A stretch of DNA of 64,000 nt from positions 186,001 to 250,000 of the forward strand of contig NZ_VTSR01000011.1 in assembly GCF_008329715.1 (NCBI RefSeq). Reading direction: 5' to 3'. Position numbers and translations under genes: made by a program. Source of the stretch: Gimesia chilikensis. GTDB taxonomy: Bacteria; Planctomycetota; Planctomycetia; Planctomycetales; Planctomycetaceae. Shown one piece after another: positions 1 through 9,130 of the stretch; position 1 is the first letter of the stretch, and every line of letters starts with the position of its first letter. The notes below the pieces were generated by a model that was not told the origin of the DNA, did no database searches, and worked only from the letters and a program-made list of their open reading frames with translations.

Positions 1-2374
1 AGCAGAAGCGGAGATTCTACGTAAAGAGGTCTTCGATGTGGCCGTCAAAGAGATCGAAGAAGCAATTAAACAGAAGCAGACATTGAAGGCACTCGAACAG
101 CGCAGGCACCTGCTCGACCGCTATCCCTATTATCAGAACGATCGTAAGATGTCGACGGTGCTGACCCGCATCCTGGAAGCGGAACAGGCGCTGATCCAGT
201 CCAGCAATGAAGCGGTTGCCGGCTCGACGAAAGATTACCCGGATGCCTTTCCGCAGGCGGTCACCCTGTCGCTGCACACCCGCTCGCGATCGAATGAGGT
301 TTCGGACGGACGTAATGTCTTCGCGCTGGCCAACGGCAGCTGTTTCGGCATTGACTCTGTGACCGGCGACCCCATTTGGAAACGCCCCATCGGCCTCGAT
401 TCCCCGTTTCCCCCCGAGACGGTCACCGTGAAAGAACCATCACTGCTCCTGTATGACACGCGCCACAACGACCTGCTCTGCGTCACCCAGAAAAGTGGCG
501 AACTGGTCTGGCGACAACAGATGCCTTCCCGCCCGACAGGGCCTCCCCTGGTCAACCAGGGGACGATCGTCGTTTCCTGCCAGGGTGGCGAATTGCTGAA
601 CCTGGATCTCCAGACGGGATCCATTGCCGCACAACTCAAGTTTGCTCAGCCCCTGGTGGGAGCTCCCGGCCTGGTTTACGGCGAACAGTCCGTCGCGGTC
701 GCCGGTTATGAGGGGATGCTGTACCTCGTCTCGCTGCGTCCCTTTGAATGCACGAAGGTCGCAGCCCTCGGACATCGTCCCGGCACCATTCAGATTCCGA
801 TTATCCCCATGGGTAAACTTTTGATGGTCTGCGAAAATGACCAGGCCGACGCCGCCCTGCTCCACGTACTGGACGGCGATGGCCAGAACGCAACTTTGAA
901 TGAACTGGAACAGTTCCGCATTAAAGGTCAGGTTCACAGTCAGCCGATCATGCGAGGGAAACAACTGTTTTTCCCGACTGTCCCCGAACGAATCACGGCC
1001 TTCACCGTCACTGATGAAGAAGGAAAACGAAAGCTCACGGAGATCGGCTCTTACCAGTTGCAGGATCCCCTCTCCTGTCAGATCTATCTGTCCGCTGGTT
1101 CTGGTGGTCAGCTCTGGATGAGCAGTTCAGCCCTCCGAAAATTCACTCTGCTCAGTACCGGCATCAAAATGGATGACCAGAAAATTGCCGACGGACTGGG
1201 ATCACAGCCGATGCAGCTGATTGGAAACAACCTGTACCTCGGACGGCGTTTGCTCTCTTCCAATTCGGTTATTTTCACGATCGCGAACCGAAACGAGATG
1301 ACCAGTACCTGGAAATCGATTCTAGGAACCGACATTCTGGCCGTTTACCCTTATGGTGACGATAAGGAGCCGCAACCCGGCCTGCTCTGCATTACTTCTG
1401 ATGGCGATGTCTTCCGTTTACGGGCCACTGACTTTGAATCCTCCCCGGCTGGCTTCATGGAACGATCGCTGACGCAGCTCAAGCTGCCGGAGAACCTGAA
1501 AGCACCACTGCAGTCGACTCGTCTGGCCGATGGTAAAATTGCTGTTAGCTGTGGCGCACCACAACCGACATTGTGGATTCTGAACAGATTTGGTCAGCTG
1601 GAACAGACTATCGAGCTGCCAGAGCCTCTCGAGGCACTACCCATTCAAATCGGCGATGGCATTGCGTTACCGTTAAAACGCAAGGTGGCTGTCTTCCGGA
1701 AAGGGCGCGGATTGAATACCGTCCAGGAATTTGCCCTGCCCGGAAATGTGGGCGAGGATGTTCGCTGGCGTCAACTGATCCCGACTGGCAAAGATCAGTG
1801 TCTGGCCATCACCACCGCGGGGCAGATTATTACACTGCAATATCGCAGCAATCCGGTTCGTCATCTGGCGGCGCTGTCGACCATCGACTTGAAGCAACCA
1901 GTCGATGTGGACGCCGGTATCAGCCAGACAGACATCGCGGTTACGGATGCCTCAGGTCAATTGCAGGTTTTGGATGCAAAAACGGGGCAGTTGAAAACCA
2001 AGCTGCAACTCCCTGCCCCCGCTTCCAATGACCTCTGGATTACAGATAACCTGCTGTTCGTCGAATCCCGACAGACGCTGACCTGCTACGAGCTCAAAGA
2101 CAGCCTGCAGCAGCTATGGCAATTGAAATTGCCGGGCCACTCGCTGGCTGGTTCTCCATCCAAAGATGGCAGCCGCCTGTTCCTGTCACTGCAGAATGGC
2201 AGCGTCCTGGCTGTCGATCCCCAAACGGGCCAGGTCCAGTCCGAAACCACGGCGCCTCTCCCCAGCAGTGGTTCGGTCGTCACCCTTGAGAAACTGTTAC
2301 TGGTGCCGAGCGTGGATGGCAGTCTGTATCGCATCGATCAGGGTCTGCAGCAGAAAGGACAGGCTTCGCTATGA
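1..2374 (+). CDS. PQQ-like beta-propeller protein, 5' partial
   Basis: The reading frame is open from base 2, so the gene begins upstream of the window; at least 790 residues are visible. A short charged helical stretch at the start is followed by about 700 residues of repeated beta-rich units of the WD/PQQ type, with recurrent 'D..TG.L.W' and 'D..TGQ' turns (for example VTGDPIWKRP, SGELVWRQQ, AKTGQLKTK, PQTGQVQSE). This is the BamB/PQQ_2 propeller fold. No catalytic residues were recognised, so a scaffold or assembly role outside the cytoplasm is an inference. Its TGA overlaps the ATG of the next gene (ATGA), which implies translational coupling with a solute-binding protein. Confidence 0.8.
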   Translation, partial: AEAEILRKEVFDVAVKEIEEAIKQKQTLKALEQRRHLLDRYPYYQNDRKMSTVLTRILEAEQALIQSSNEAVAGSTKDYPDAFPQAVTLSLHTRSRSNEVSDGRNVFALANGSCFGIDSVTGDPIWKRPIGLDSPFPPETVTVKEPSLLLYDTRHNDLLCVTQKSGELVWRQQMPSRPTGPPLVNQGTIVVSCQGGELLNLDLQTGSIAAQLKFAQPLVGAPGLVYGEQSVAVAGYEGMLYLVSLRPFECTKVAALGHRPGTIQIPIIPMGKLLMVCENDQADAALLHVLDGDGQNATLNELEQFRIKGQVHSQPIMRGKQLFFPTVPERITAFTVTDEEGKRKLTEIGSYQLQDPLSCQIYLSAGSGGQLWMSSSALRKFTLLSTGIKMDDQKIADGLGSQPMQLIGNNLYLGRRLLSSNSVIFTIANRNEMTSTWKSILGTDILAVYPYGDDKEPQPGLLCITSDGDVFRLRATDFESSPAGFMERSLTQLKLPENLKAPLQSTRLADGKIAVSCGAPQPTLWILNRFGQLEQTIELPEPLEALPIQIGDGIALPLKRKVAVFRKGRGLNTVQEFALPGNVGEDVRWRQLIPTGKDQCLAITTAGQIITLQYRSNPVRHLAALSTIDLKQPVDVDAGISQTDIAVTDASGQLQVLDAKTGQLKTKLQLPAPASNDLWITDNLLFVESRQTLTCYELKDSLQQLWQLKLPGHSLAGSPSKDGSRLFLSLQNGSVLAVDPQTGQVQSETTAPLPSSGSVVTLEKLLLVPSVDGSLYRIDQGLQQKGQASL

Positions 2375-4917
2375 TGAAGTGCGGCAAATTCCTGATTCTG
2401 CTGATGAGCGTCATCGGCCTCACCTGTTCCGTGGGGCTGTCCGAAAGCTTTGCGCAAAATGAGAACAAGACAGATCCCCCGAAAGCGAAGCAGGATGGAA
2501 AAACCGAAACTGAAGAAGAAACGGCGGAGTCTTCACTGCCCAAAATCGAGGAGATGCAACTCCCGTCCGTAGAAGACCTGCTGAAGAAGCGTCCCGTCGA
2601 CTGGATCGTCCTGGAAAATGATTATGTGCTGGTCGTCGATCCCGTCTATCCCCGCCCCGATACGCTGGGACAACTCGAAGCATCCATGAAAGAGAGTTTC
2701 AGCTGGCCGCGTCCCAAGAATAAAAAAGAGGCTGATGAGCAGCGTCAGAAACGGGCGACATTCAATTTCATCAACCTGACGCTGGTCGGCGAAAAAGAAG
2801 ATCCTGAGTACCGGGTCCAACGCCAGAACATCAAACAGATCGTGCATTACGAAGATCAGATCCTGCAGCGAATCGACCTGCTGTTGAAAGACGGTGATCT
2901 GAAAACGGCGTTTGAAATGCTGTTGTTCCTCGACCGCAGACACCGGGACTGGCCCGGCTTTGAACAGCGACAGCATCGGTTGCTGTTTCTGGAAGCCCTG
3001 GACAAACAGAAGGCAGAACAGTACGTAAATGCGCTGGCATTCGTTGAAGACCTGCAAAGTCGTGTCCCCGATTACCCGGGACTGAGTAAACTTGCCGGTG
3101 AAATCATCAACAGCATGATCACCCGGGCCGTTAAAGTGAATGATTATCGTGAAGCCCATCACTACCTGAATCGACTGGCAGCGATCTATCCCCGACAGGA
3201 AACCGTCGCGAAGTGGCGAGAGACCTTTCTGAAACAGTCCAATGAGATCCTGCAGAAAGCGAATCAGAGTGCCAAAGAGGATCAGTATCAGCAGGCGTTC
3301 GACCTGGTAATGGAAGCCTCAACTGTCTGGCCCGCTAATCCCCGTTTACGGGATGACCTGCGGCGGTATCAGGCGCGATATCCGGTCATCAATGTCGGAG
3401 TGCTGGGCACGGCTCTCGATCGGAGCCCTTATTTCCTCGAACACAATGCGACCCGCCGCCATAAAAAGCTGACGCAGATCCCCCTGTTCGAAGTCGGAAA
3501 AGTAGACCAGACTCCTCAGTACCAGAGTCGTTTCTTTGAACAATGGGAACCGACTGACCTGGGTCGACGGGCCGACTTCGTCCTGCGTCAGTCGTATGCC
3601 ACCTGGGAGTCGCATCCGATGCTATTGGCTGCCGAAATCGCACAGGCGGTCCGGGCCAGACTGATTCCCGGCTCGAGCACCTATGACGAACGTTTCGACA
3701 GCTACGTGCATTCGGTCACATCCACAGCTCCGTTTGAATTTCGCATTCATTTTGACCGGGTACCCTTGAGCACCGAATGGCTGCTCTCGTTCCCGATTAC
3801 TTCCCCACCCGCATTCAGCGCAGTCGTTGCTAATCCTGAAGACGTACGCCTGGAGACGGAACAGAAAATCGGTGCCACCAGCCGCTTCGTTGTGGATGAA
3901 CAGGAATCAAAGGACTCTGATCAGGTCAGCTACGTGCGGGCCGTCCCCGAACCGAAGGGACTGCGTGATTATAATGTCGCCCAGATCAACGAGGTCCATT
4001 ATTCCAACTTTGAAAAATCCTTCCAGGCCCTGCTGCGTGGTGAAGTTGCGGTGCTTCCATTCCTGCCGGCCGGTCTGGTCTCCTATTTCAAAGAGCAGGA
4101 TGAGTTCAATGTCGTCCAAAGTGCGATTCCGCTGACTCATGTGCTGCAGTTCAACCCGGAAAGCAAACCGCTGCAGATTCTCGAACTTCGCCGGGCACTG
4201 GCCTATGCCATCGATCGCCAGAAGATTCTCAACGAGAAACTGCTGCATGAAAACAACCTGTTAAACGGTCGCCTGGTGACGGCCCCGTATTACACGGGTC
4301 TCCAGGTTTACAATCAGCAGGTGCCTCAACGCGAATACAATTTTCCGCTGGCGGTGGCCCTCGCGGTGGCGTCACAGAAGAAACTGGGAGGACAATTCCC
4401 GCCTCTGCATATGCTGTGTGATCCTAATCCCGAAGCACAGGATGCTGCCCAGGAGCTGATCAGGGCCTGGCAACGGATTGGCGTCAACGTCACGCTGATC
4501 CCCAATACGCCCGAGGAAGCGAACAAAGAGAAACTGGAATGGGACATCGTCTATCGCACGACCGCGATGACCGAACCAATTATGGAACTCTGGCCTTTCC
4601 TGACCGTGGGGAGAGGCGCTGAGATTAAATCACTGGAAATCTTCCCGGACTGGATGCGCCAGAAACTGATTGAGCTGGATGAAGCGACCGACTGGGAAAC
4701 CGCAACCGCGCTGCTGAAGAAGCTGCAACAGCAGTTGTATTCCATGGCACATATCGTTCCGCTTTGGGAAATCGACCAGTTTCATGTGTTCCGTACGAAT
4801 ATCAAAGGGTACGCCGACCGGCCACTGAATTTTTATGATAATGTCGAGCAGTGGGTTACGACCCCCGTCTACCCGCGGGTTGAAACACTGACGTCGACAC
4901 AGACGACCTCACCATAG
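2371..4917 (+). CDS. Exported family-5 solute-binding (SBP_bac_5-like) protein with TPR-like N-terminal half
   Basis: This 848-residue protein starts with a signal peptide (about residues 1-29, ending SFAQN). Residues 150-330 are helical and TPR-like. The C-terminal part (about 340-840) resembles peptide/nickel ABC-type solute-binding proteins: LRRALAYAIDRQKILNE, the 'ELIRAWQRIGVNVTLIP' lobe and a late 'IVPLWEIDQFHVFRTNIKGY' segment are typical of SBP_bac_5. No permease or ATPase gene lies nearby, so it may not serve an ABC importer; a binding or scaffold function in the periplasm fits its coupling to the propeller gene upstream. The start ATG overlaps the previous stop codon, and a second ATG follows at once. 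The family call is good; the function is open. Confidence 0.75.
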   Translation: MMKCGKFLILLMSVIGLTCSVGLSESFAQNENKTDPPKAKQDGKTETEEETAESSLPKIEEMQLPSVEDLLKKRPVDWIVLENDYVLVVDPVYPRPDTLGQLEASMKESFSWPRPKNKKEADEQRQKRATFNFINLTLVGEKEDPEYRVQRQNIKQIVHYEDQILQRIDLLLKDGDLKTAFEMLLFLDRRHRDWPGFEQRQHRLLFLEALDKQKAEQYVNALAFVEDLQSRVPDYPGLSKLAGEIINSMITRAVKVNDYREAHHYLNRLAAIYPRQETVAKWRETFLKQSNEILQKANQSAKEDQYQQAFDLVMEASTVWPANPRLRDDLRRYQARYPVINVGVLGTALDRSPYFLEHNATRRHKKLTQIPLFEVGKVDQTPQYQSRFFEQWEPTDLGRRADFVLRQSYATWESHPMLLAAEIAQAVRARLIPGSSTYDERFDSYVHSVTSTAPFEFRIHFDRVPLSTEWLLSFPITSPPAFSAVVANPEDVRLETEQKIGATSRFVVDEQESKDSDQVSYVRAVPEPKGLRDYNVAQINEVHYSNFEKSFQALLRGEVAVLPFLPAGLVSYFKEQDEFNVVQSAIPLTHVLQFNPESKPLQILELRRALAYAIDRQKILNEKLLHENNLLNGRLVTAPYYTGLQVYNQQVPQREYNFPLAVALAVASQKKLGGQFPPLHMLCDPNPEAQDAAQELIRAWQRIGVNVTLIPNTPEEANKEKLEWDIVYRTTAMTEPIMELWPFLTVGRGAEIKSLEIFPDWMRQKLIELDEATDWETATALLKKLQQQLYSMAHIVPLWEIDQFHVFRTNIKGYADRPLNFYDNVEQWVTTPVYPRVETLTSTQTTSP

Positions 4918-4939
4918 ACTCAGGAATCAGAATTACTCC

Positions 4940-6655
4940 ATGCGTTGGTTTGATGCTTTCATATTTGGTTGCTGCCTGACATTGATCGGGATTTTCTGCC
5001 TGCCGACAGAGAACGCCTACGGTGCGCAGGCTGAGACTACGACCACGGAGCAACCTGAAACCGAACCAGATTCAGAGCCGAATTCTGAACCAGCGCCTGA
5101 ACCAGAATCCAAGCCCGAGTCCGAACAGAAAGCCGAGCCAGAATCTAAGCCCGAACCAAAGCCAACTGCCCAGCCTGATACGCGGCATATCAGCTTACGG
5201 CCCTACCGAATCCGCATCGAACTGGCCTTTGCGTCTGACTGTCATCTGACCGATTTCGACCGCCGGCAGATATTCACACGCTTGCCCCAGATTATTGAAC
5301 GTTCCGCTGGTGTAAAATGGGACCTGACCGCCCTCAAACCGGGTGACAACACAGCCGGTATCTTTGAAAATGCCTGGCTCACACTCCCTACCAGTGCCGG
5401 TTTGAACCGCCTGTCTGCAGCTCAGGTTCTGCAGCAGTATCCCACACAGGCTTTTGACAAACTGTTTCTGCTGACGGTGGAGTCTGCGGGGATCGGATAC
5501 CAAATCGCGGGCCGGGAATTCGATGTCGATTCCCAGCAGTTAGGGCCACTGGTCGAACAGACGACCTATGCACGACCGTTTCTGGCAGAGACCAGTTTTC
5601 AGATTCTCCGCAACCTGTTTTCCGCTGTTGTCACAATAGAAGCGGTCGAGGGTGACCAGGCGATCGTCAGCGAACAGGGGAGCCAGTACCTGACTCCTGA
5701 CCCCGCTATCGGCACCCTGCAGAAACGGGACTTCTTTGTACCCTTCTTCCGCTATCTGAATCGGGATCGTGAAGTCAAAGACATTCAGATGATTCCCTGG
5801 ACCTATCTTATTCTGGAAGAGGTCGATCGCAAGCATGCCCGCTGTTCGATTTCTTCCGGCTTGCGAGGCATTCTGAGCAGCAGTCGGCGGCGGGTCGAAA
5901 TGCAGGCCATTCGGGTCGTGCCACGTTTTCCCGAAACAGAACTCGCCCTGGTTCCACGAGGGACTTCGACTCAGTCTTACGCCGGGATGCGTGTCCAGAT
6001 TTCTCCGCTGAATCCGCAGGAAGTCCGTCAGTTGCAGGTCGCAGCGCAGAAAGAGAGCGAAGAGACCGGCAAAAAAGTCTCTTTCGAGAAGGAATACATC
6101 ACCGAGGAGCTGCTGACCAACCGCGAGGGAACGATCACTGTCAAAGCCGATCCGTCCGATCCTTTAATCTGGCTCTATGTCCGCAGTGGTAAAGCTCTGG
6201 TGGCAAATGTGCCTTATATTCCCGGTATCGCACCGCGGACTGCGATCCAGGTTCCCGATGACCGGATTCGTCTGGGCGTCGAAGGGGAACTGGCAGTACT
6301 CAACGGGGAATTAATCGAAGAGGTCGCTTCCCTCTCGATGCAGATGTCTCGCATCCGCAGTTGGGCGAAAAAGAATGACTGGAAGAAAGTGGATGGCGGA
6401 ATCCGCGAACTGGAGAGCGGTATTTCCCCAAGACAGATCTTCCAGGATAAATTGACTGTGATCCGCGTAACCGCGACGGAAGCCGCTCAGGAACAACGAA
6501 ACCGGGCCGCCGAATCCCGGATCGCCACTCTCTGCCGGGAAGCGGAAACACGCATCAACCGTTTTCTGGATCCCACGGGGATTATTGATTTCAAAGCCGA
6601 GATCAAAGACCTGCGTGATCTCCAGGAACAGGAACGTCCGAAACGTCGCAAATGA
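4940..6655 (+). CDS. Secreted protein with Glu/Pro/Ser-rich linker, unknown function
   Basis: A 571-residue protein with a signal peptide (residues 1-29, ending AYGAQ). It is followed by a low-complexity tract at about residues 35-75 built from degenerate EP-x-S/K tetrapeptides, encoded by imperfect hexanucleotide repeats around 5050-5170. The rest is a mixed alpha/beta region with no domain I can name, ending in a basic coiled-coil-like tail (DLRDLQEQERPKRRK). It lies 22 bp after the solute-binding protein gene and probably closes the same operon. The linker suggests the globular part is held away from the membrane or bound to the cell envelope (inference). Confidence 0.75.
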   Translation: MRWFDAFIFGCCLTLIGIFCLPTENAYGAQAETTTTEQPETEPDSEPNSEPAPEPESKPESEQKAEPESKPEPKPTAQPDTRHISLRPYRIRIELAFASDCHLTDFDRRQIFTRLPQIIERSAGVKWDLTALKPGDNTAGIFENAWLTLPTSAGLNRLSAAQVLQQYPTQAFDKLFLLTVESAGIGYQIAGREFDVDSQQLGPLVEQTTYARPFLAETSFQILRNLFSAVVTIEAVEGDQAIVSEQGSQYLTPDPAIGTLQKRDFFVPFFRYLNRDREVKDIQMIPWTYLILEEVDRKHARCSISSGLRGILSSSRRRVEMQAIRVVPRFPETELALVPRGTSTQSYAGMRVQISPLNPQEVRQLQVAAQKESEETGKKVSFEKEYITEELLTNREGTITVKADPSDPLIWLYVRSGKALVANVPYIPGIAPRTAIQVPDDRIRLGVEGELAVLNGELIEEVASLSMQMSRIRSWAKKNDWKKVDGGIRELESGISPRQIFQDKLTVIRVTATEAAQEQRNRAAESRIATLCREAETRINRFLDPTGIIDFKAEIKDLRDLQEQERPKRRK

Positions 6656-6690
6656 AATCCCCCTGTCTCCGCTCAGGATAAACTCATCCC

Positions 6691-7485
6691 ATGTGGACTC
6701 TCTCTCGCATCGCCTTGTATCCAGTGAAATCGCTCGACCCGGTGTTTGTTGAACAGGCCGAAGTACTCCCCGGAGGAGGCCTGGCCTGGGATCGTCAGTT
6801 TGCACTGTTTGATGCGAACGGAGAGGTCATCAATGCAAAAAAGCAGGCTCGCATTCAACAGATCCGGGCCAGTTTCGATCTCGCCGGGCAGACGATCACT
6901 GTTTCCGCGTCTGACCGCGATCTCGCCGCGGCGCAGTTCGCGCTCTCCGAAAACCAGTCCGGGCTTGCAGCGTGGTTCAGCGATTATTTCGATCAGCGCG
7001 TGACACTGAAAGAGAACCGCACCACCGGCTTTCCCGACGATCTCGAAGCCTCGGGGCCGACAATCATCAGCACGCAGACGTATGAAGAAGTCGCCCGCTG
7101 GTTCCCCGGCATCACAGTCGATGAACTGCGGCTGCGATTCCGGGCCAACCTGGAATTCGCGGGGGACCTCCCCTTCTGTGAAGATCGGCTCTATAATCCC
7201 CTGGATCCGCCGGTGCTGTTCCGGGCAGGAGCAGTGACGTTCGCCGGTTCGAACCCTTGCAAGCGGTGCGTGGTTCCCTCGCGTGTGCCGACGACAGGCC
7301 AGACCGATGCCCAGTTCATGAAAACGTTCATTCGGAAACGGGAGGAAACATTCCCCTCCTGGGGGGAGCTGTCACTGTTCCGAAACATGTATCGGCTGGC
7401 GGTCAACACGCGTCTGCATGAGCTGCCCGAGGGTCAACCGCCGCAAATTCAGTGCGGTGACACACTGGAAATTCTTTCCCGATAG
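6691..7485 (+). CDS. MOSC domain protein (YcbX-like)
   Basis: The 264-residue protein has the MOSC N-terminal beta-barrel signature (LYPVKSLDP, LAWDRQFALFD) and then the MOSC core with the conserved cysteine motif NPCKRCVVPSRVPTTG (about residues 188-203). In E. coli YcbX and the mARC enzymes this cysteine region binds the molybdenum cofactor and supports reduction of N-hydroxylated compounds. The length fits the short YcbX form without the C-terminal 2Fe-2S ferredoxin domain, so electrons would come from a separate partner. It is 35 bp after the previous gene on the same strand but unrelated in function. Confidence 0.85.
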   Translation: MWTLSRIALYPVKSLDPVFVEQAEVLPGGGLAWDRQFALFDANGEVINAKKQARIQQIRASFDLAGQTITVSASDRDLAAAQFALSENQSGLAAWFSDYFDQRVTLKENRTTGFPDDLEASGPTIISTQTYEEVARWFPGITVDELRLRFRANLEFAGDLPFCEDRLYNPLDPPVLFRAGAVTFAGSNPCKRCVVPSRVPTTGQTDAQFMKTFIRKREETFPSWGELSLFRNMYRLAVNTRLHELPEGQPPQIQCGDTLEILSR

Positions 7486-7729
7486 TACGGGCTGCAGCGA
7501 AAAGTCAACAAAAATGTCCAGGTGCAGAATCGCGCTAACCGTTATATCCCTTTGCAGGAGACAGGTGGTTAGAGGATTCCCCTGCTTTTTTTGAAGATCC
7601 AGGCAGACTGTTCAAAAACAGTACGCTAAGTTTCAAGTGTCGCTTTTCAGAAACAGCTGCGAAAAAAACACGCGCTGTTTCCCAAAGAAAGCTTTGAAAA
7701 ACCTCCCAACTTATTCGCAGGGAATCGCG

Positions 7730-7927
7730 ATGCTTGTTCTCAGCCGTAAAAAAGACGAAAAAATTATGATTGGTGATTCAATCACATTGATGGTGATTGA
7801 AATCAAGAACGACAAAGTCCGCCTTGGAATCGAAGCACCGAAAGACGTTACCGTACACCGGGAAGAAGTCTACGCTGCGATCAAGGAACAGTCTGCACAC
7901 GACAGTAAAGACTTTACATCTCACTAG
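7730..7927 (+). CDS. csrA: CsrA carbon storage regulator
   Basis: A 65-residue protein matching the CsrA family across its full length: MLVLSRKKDEKIMIGD at the start, the strand region ITLMVIEIKNDKVRLGIEAP and the conserved VHREEVY. CsrA dimers bind GGA-containing RNA hairpins and change translation or stability of target mRNAs. The ATG at 7730 is chosen because the family begins exactly there and a CAGGGAA ribosome site lies just upstream; a longer in-frame start at 7637 would add 31 residues foreign to the family. It stands alone, without flagellar genes or a visible fliW neighbour. Confidence 0.97.
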   Translation: MLVLSRKKDEKIMIGDSITLMVIEIKNDKVRLGIEAPKDVTVHREEVYAAIKEQSAHDSKDFTSH

Positions 7928-7965
7928 TCGTTTCTGACCGTCTTTCTACCAGCCGCCCGCAGGAA

Positions 7966-8856
7966 TCAGCTGTCTTGTGCCTGCGCCCACATCTTGTCGA
8001 ACAGTTTGCTCTGTTCTGCCAGGGCCGCCACGGGATCACCTTTGGGTAACTTACCCTCTTCCAGCATCAGCCAGCCTGTGTAATTCGCTCCCGCCATCAG
8101 TTCGAAGAACCGTTTGTGCGGATAGGGATTATGAATCAGGTCGTGAATGTGTGTCGTATCGCCCAGGCGTTCTTTCACCATCGCGAAGTTCGCATCCAGG
8201 CCTGCCCCTTCGAGATCCTGCTTGTTGCAGTTCCAGCAGATCGCCACATTGGGATGATCGGCTACATCCAGAATTTTCCGGATTGTAGGCAGATGAGCAC
8301 ATTTGCCGTGGACTTCCAGACGAATCTGCTGTCCGTAGTCGGCACCGAAGGCTCCCATTTCATTCAGTGACTTGCCGATCTGTTCGATGGTCACTCCTTC
8401 GGGAACGTTCTTGTGAAATGAATCGGGTTTAACCTTAACGCCGGTTCCCCCGACATCATGACTGAGTTTGATGAACTCTTTTGTCGCTTCTTTAGCCTGC
8501 TTCAGCACGTCGGCATCCGGGTTATCGTAACGCTCGTTGCTGCCGATACCCACCAGGGTGACAGGGCTGTCCATGAATTTCTTCGCGACTTCGCGGCGTT
8601 CGTTTTTGTTCAGATCGCGTTCGACGCCGTGTTTGTGTGTGGTCCGCAGTTCTACGCCGAGGACGTTGGCGGTTTCACAGTTTTTCAGTAGTGTAGGCAG
8701 ATCCCAGTCTTTGGCCCACTGATAGGTAACCAGACCGTATTGTGCCTGGGCTTTCTTTTCTTCGGCACGAGCGAGGGCCGGCAGGCCTCCCCCCATTGCC
8801 AGCATTCCCCCCAAAGCACTTGTTTTCAAAAAGTCGCGGCGGGAGTAAAATACCAT
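7966..8856 (-). CDS. Tat-exported sugar phosphate isomerase/epimerase-like TIM-barrel protein
   Basis: A 296-residue protein beginning with a twin-arginine signal (YSRRDFLKTSALGG, hydrophobic stretch, then LARAEE). The remainder is a xylose isomerase-like/AP-endonuclease-2 TIM barrel: IRLEVHGKCAHLPTI, VAICWNCNKQD, THIHDLIHNPYPH and the terminal WLMLEEG strand are typical metal-binding edges of this fold. The ATG at 8856 is preferred because GGAG lies 9 nt upstream and the Tat motif then sits at the N-terminus; a GTG at 8901 is possible. Such proteins in planctomycetes are annotated as epimerases, but the substrate cannot be told from sequence. Confidence 0.85.
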   Translation of the reverse strand: MVFYSRRDFLKTSALGGMLAMGGGLPALARAEEKKAQAQYGLVTYQWAKDWDLPTLLKNCETANVLGVELRTTHKHGVERDLNKNERREVAKKFMDSPVTLVGIGSNERYDNPDADVLKQAKEATKEFIKLSHDVGGTGVKVKPDSFHKNVPEGVTIEQIGKSLNEMGAFGADYGQQIRLEVHGKCAHLPTIRKILDVADHPNVAICWNCNKQDLEGAGLDANFAMVKERLGDTTHIHDLIHNPYPHKRFFELMAGANYTGWLMLEEGKLPKGDPVAALAEQSKLFDKMWAQAQDS

Positions 8857-9074
8857 ATCAGTGTTCTCCGTTGTGTAGGAATGCTGAGTCAAACGCCTCA
8901 CTGTCGCGGGCTGCCTCTATTATTACGCAGGTCGCTCACAGATTACAAACGTCTTTTGAGCGGTTTTCTGAGTTAAGTCAGCCTGCAGCCGATTGGGGCA
9001 ACTTTACAAGTCATTCCGTTCCCTTTATAAACGGAGCACGATCTGTCCGGCTGTCGTCCGTTGACCAGCGGGAC

Positions 9075-9086
9075 ATCAATATTGAT
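9075..9086. promoter_or_regulatory. 12-bp perfect palindrome upstream of htpG
   Basis: ATCAATATTGAT is a perfect dyad, 45 bp before the htpG start. It could be an operator, but a 12-bp AT-rich palindrome has a fair chance of arising randomly. It does not match the HrcA CIRCE element. Confidence 0.25.
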
Positions 9087-9130
9087 TGATTCGTTACTCT
9101 ATTTGTATGTTTTCGATTCAGAGAAAGATC

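Noticed and set aside
9001-9130. CIRCE heat-shock element before htpG
   Set aside because: No TTAGCACTC-N9-GAGTGCTAA-like sequence occurs; only a short unrelated palindrome.
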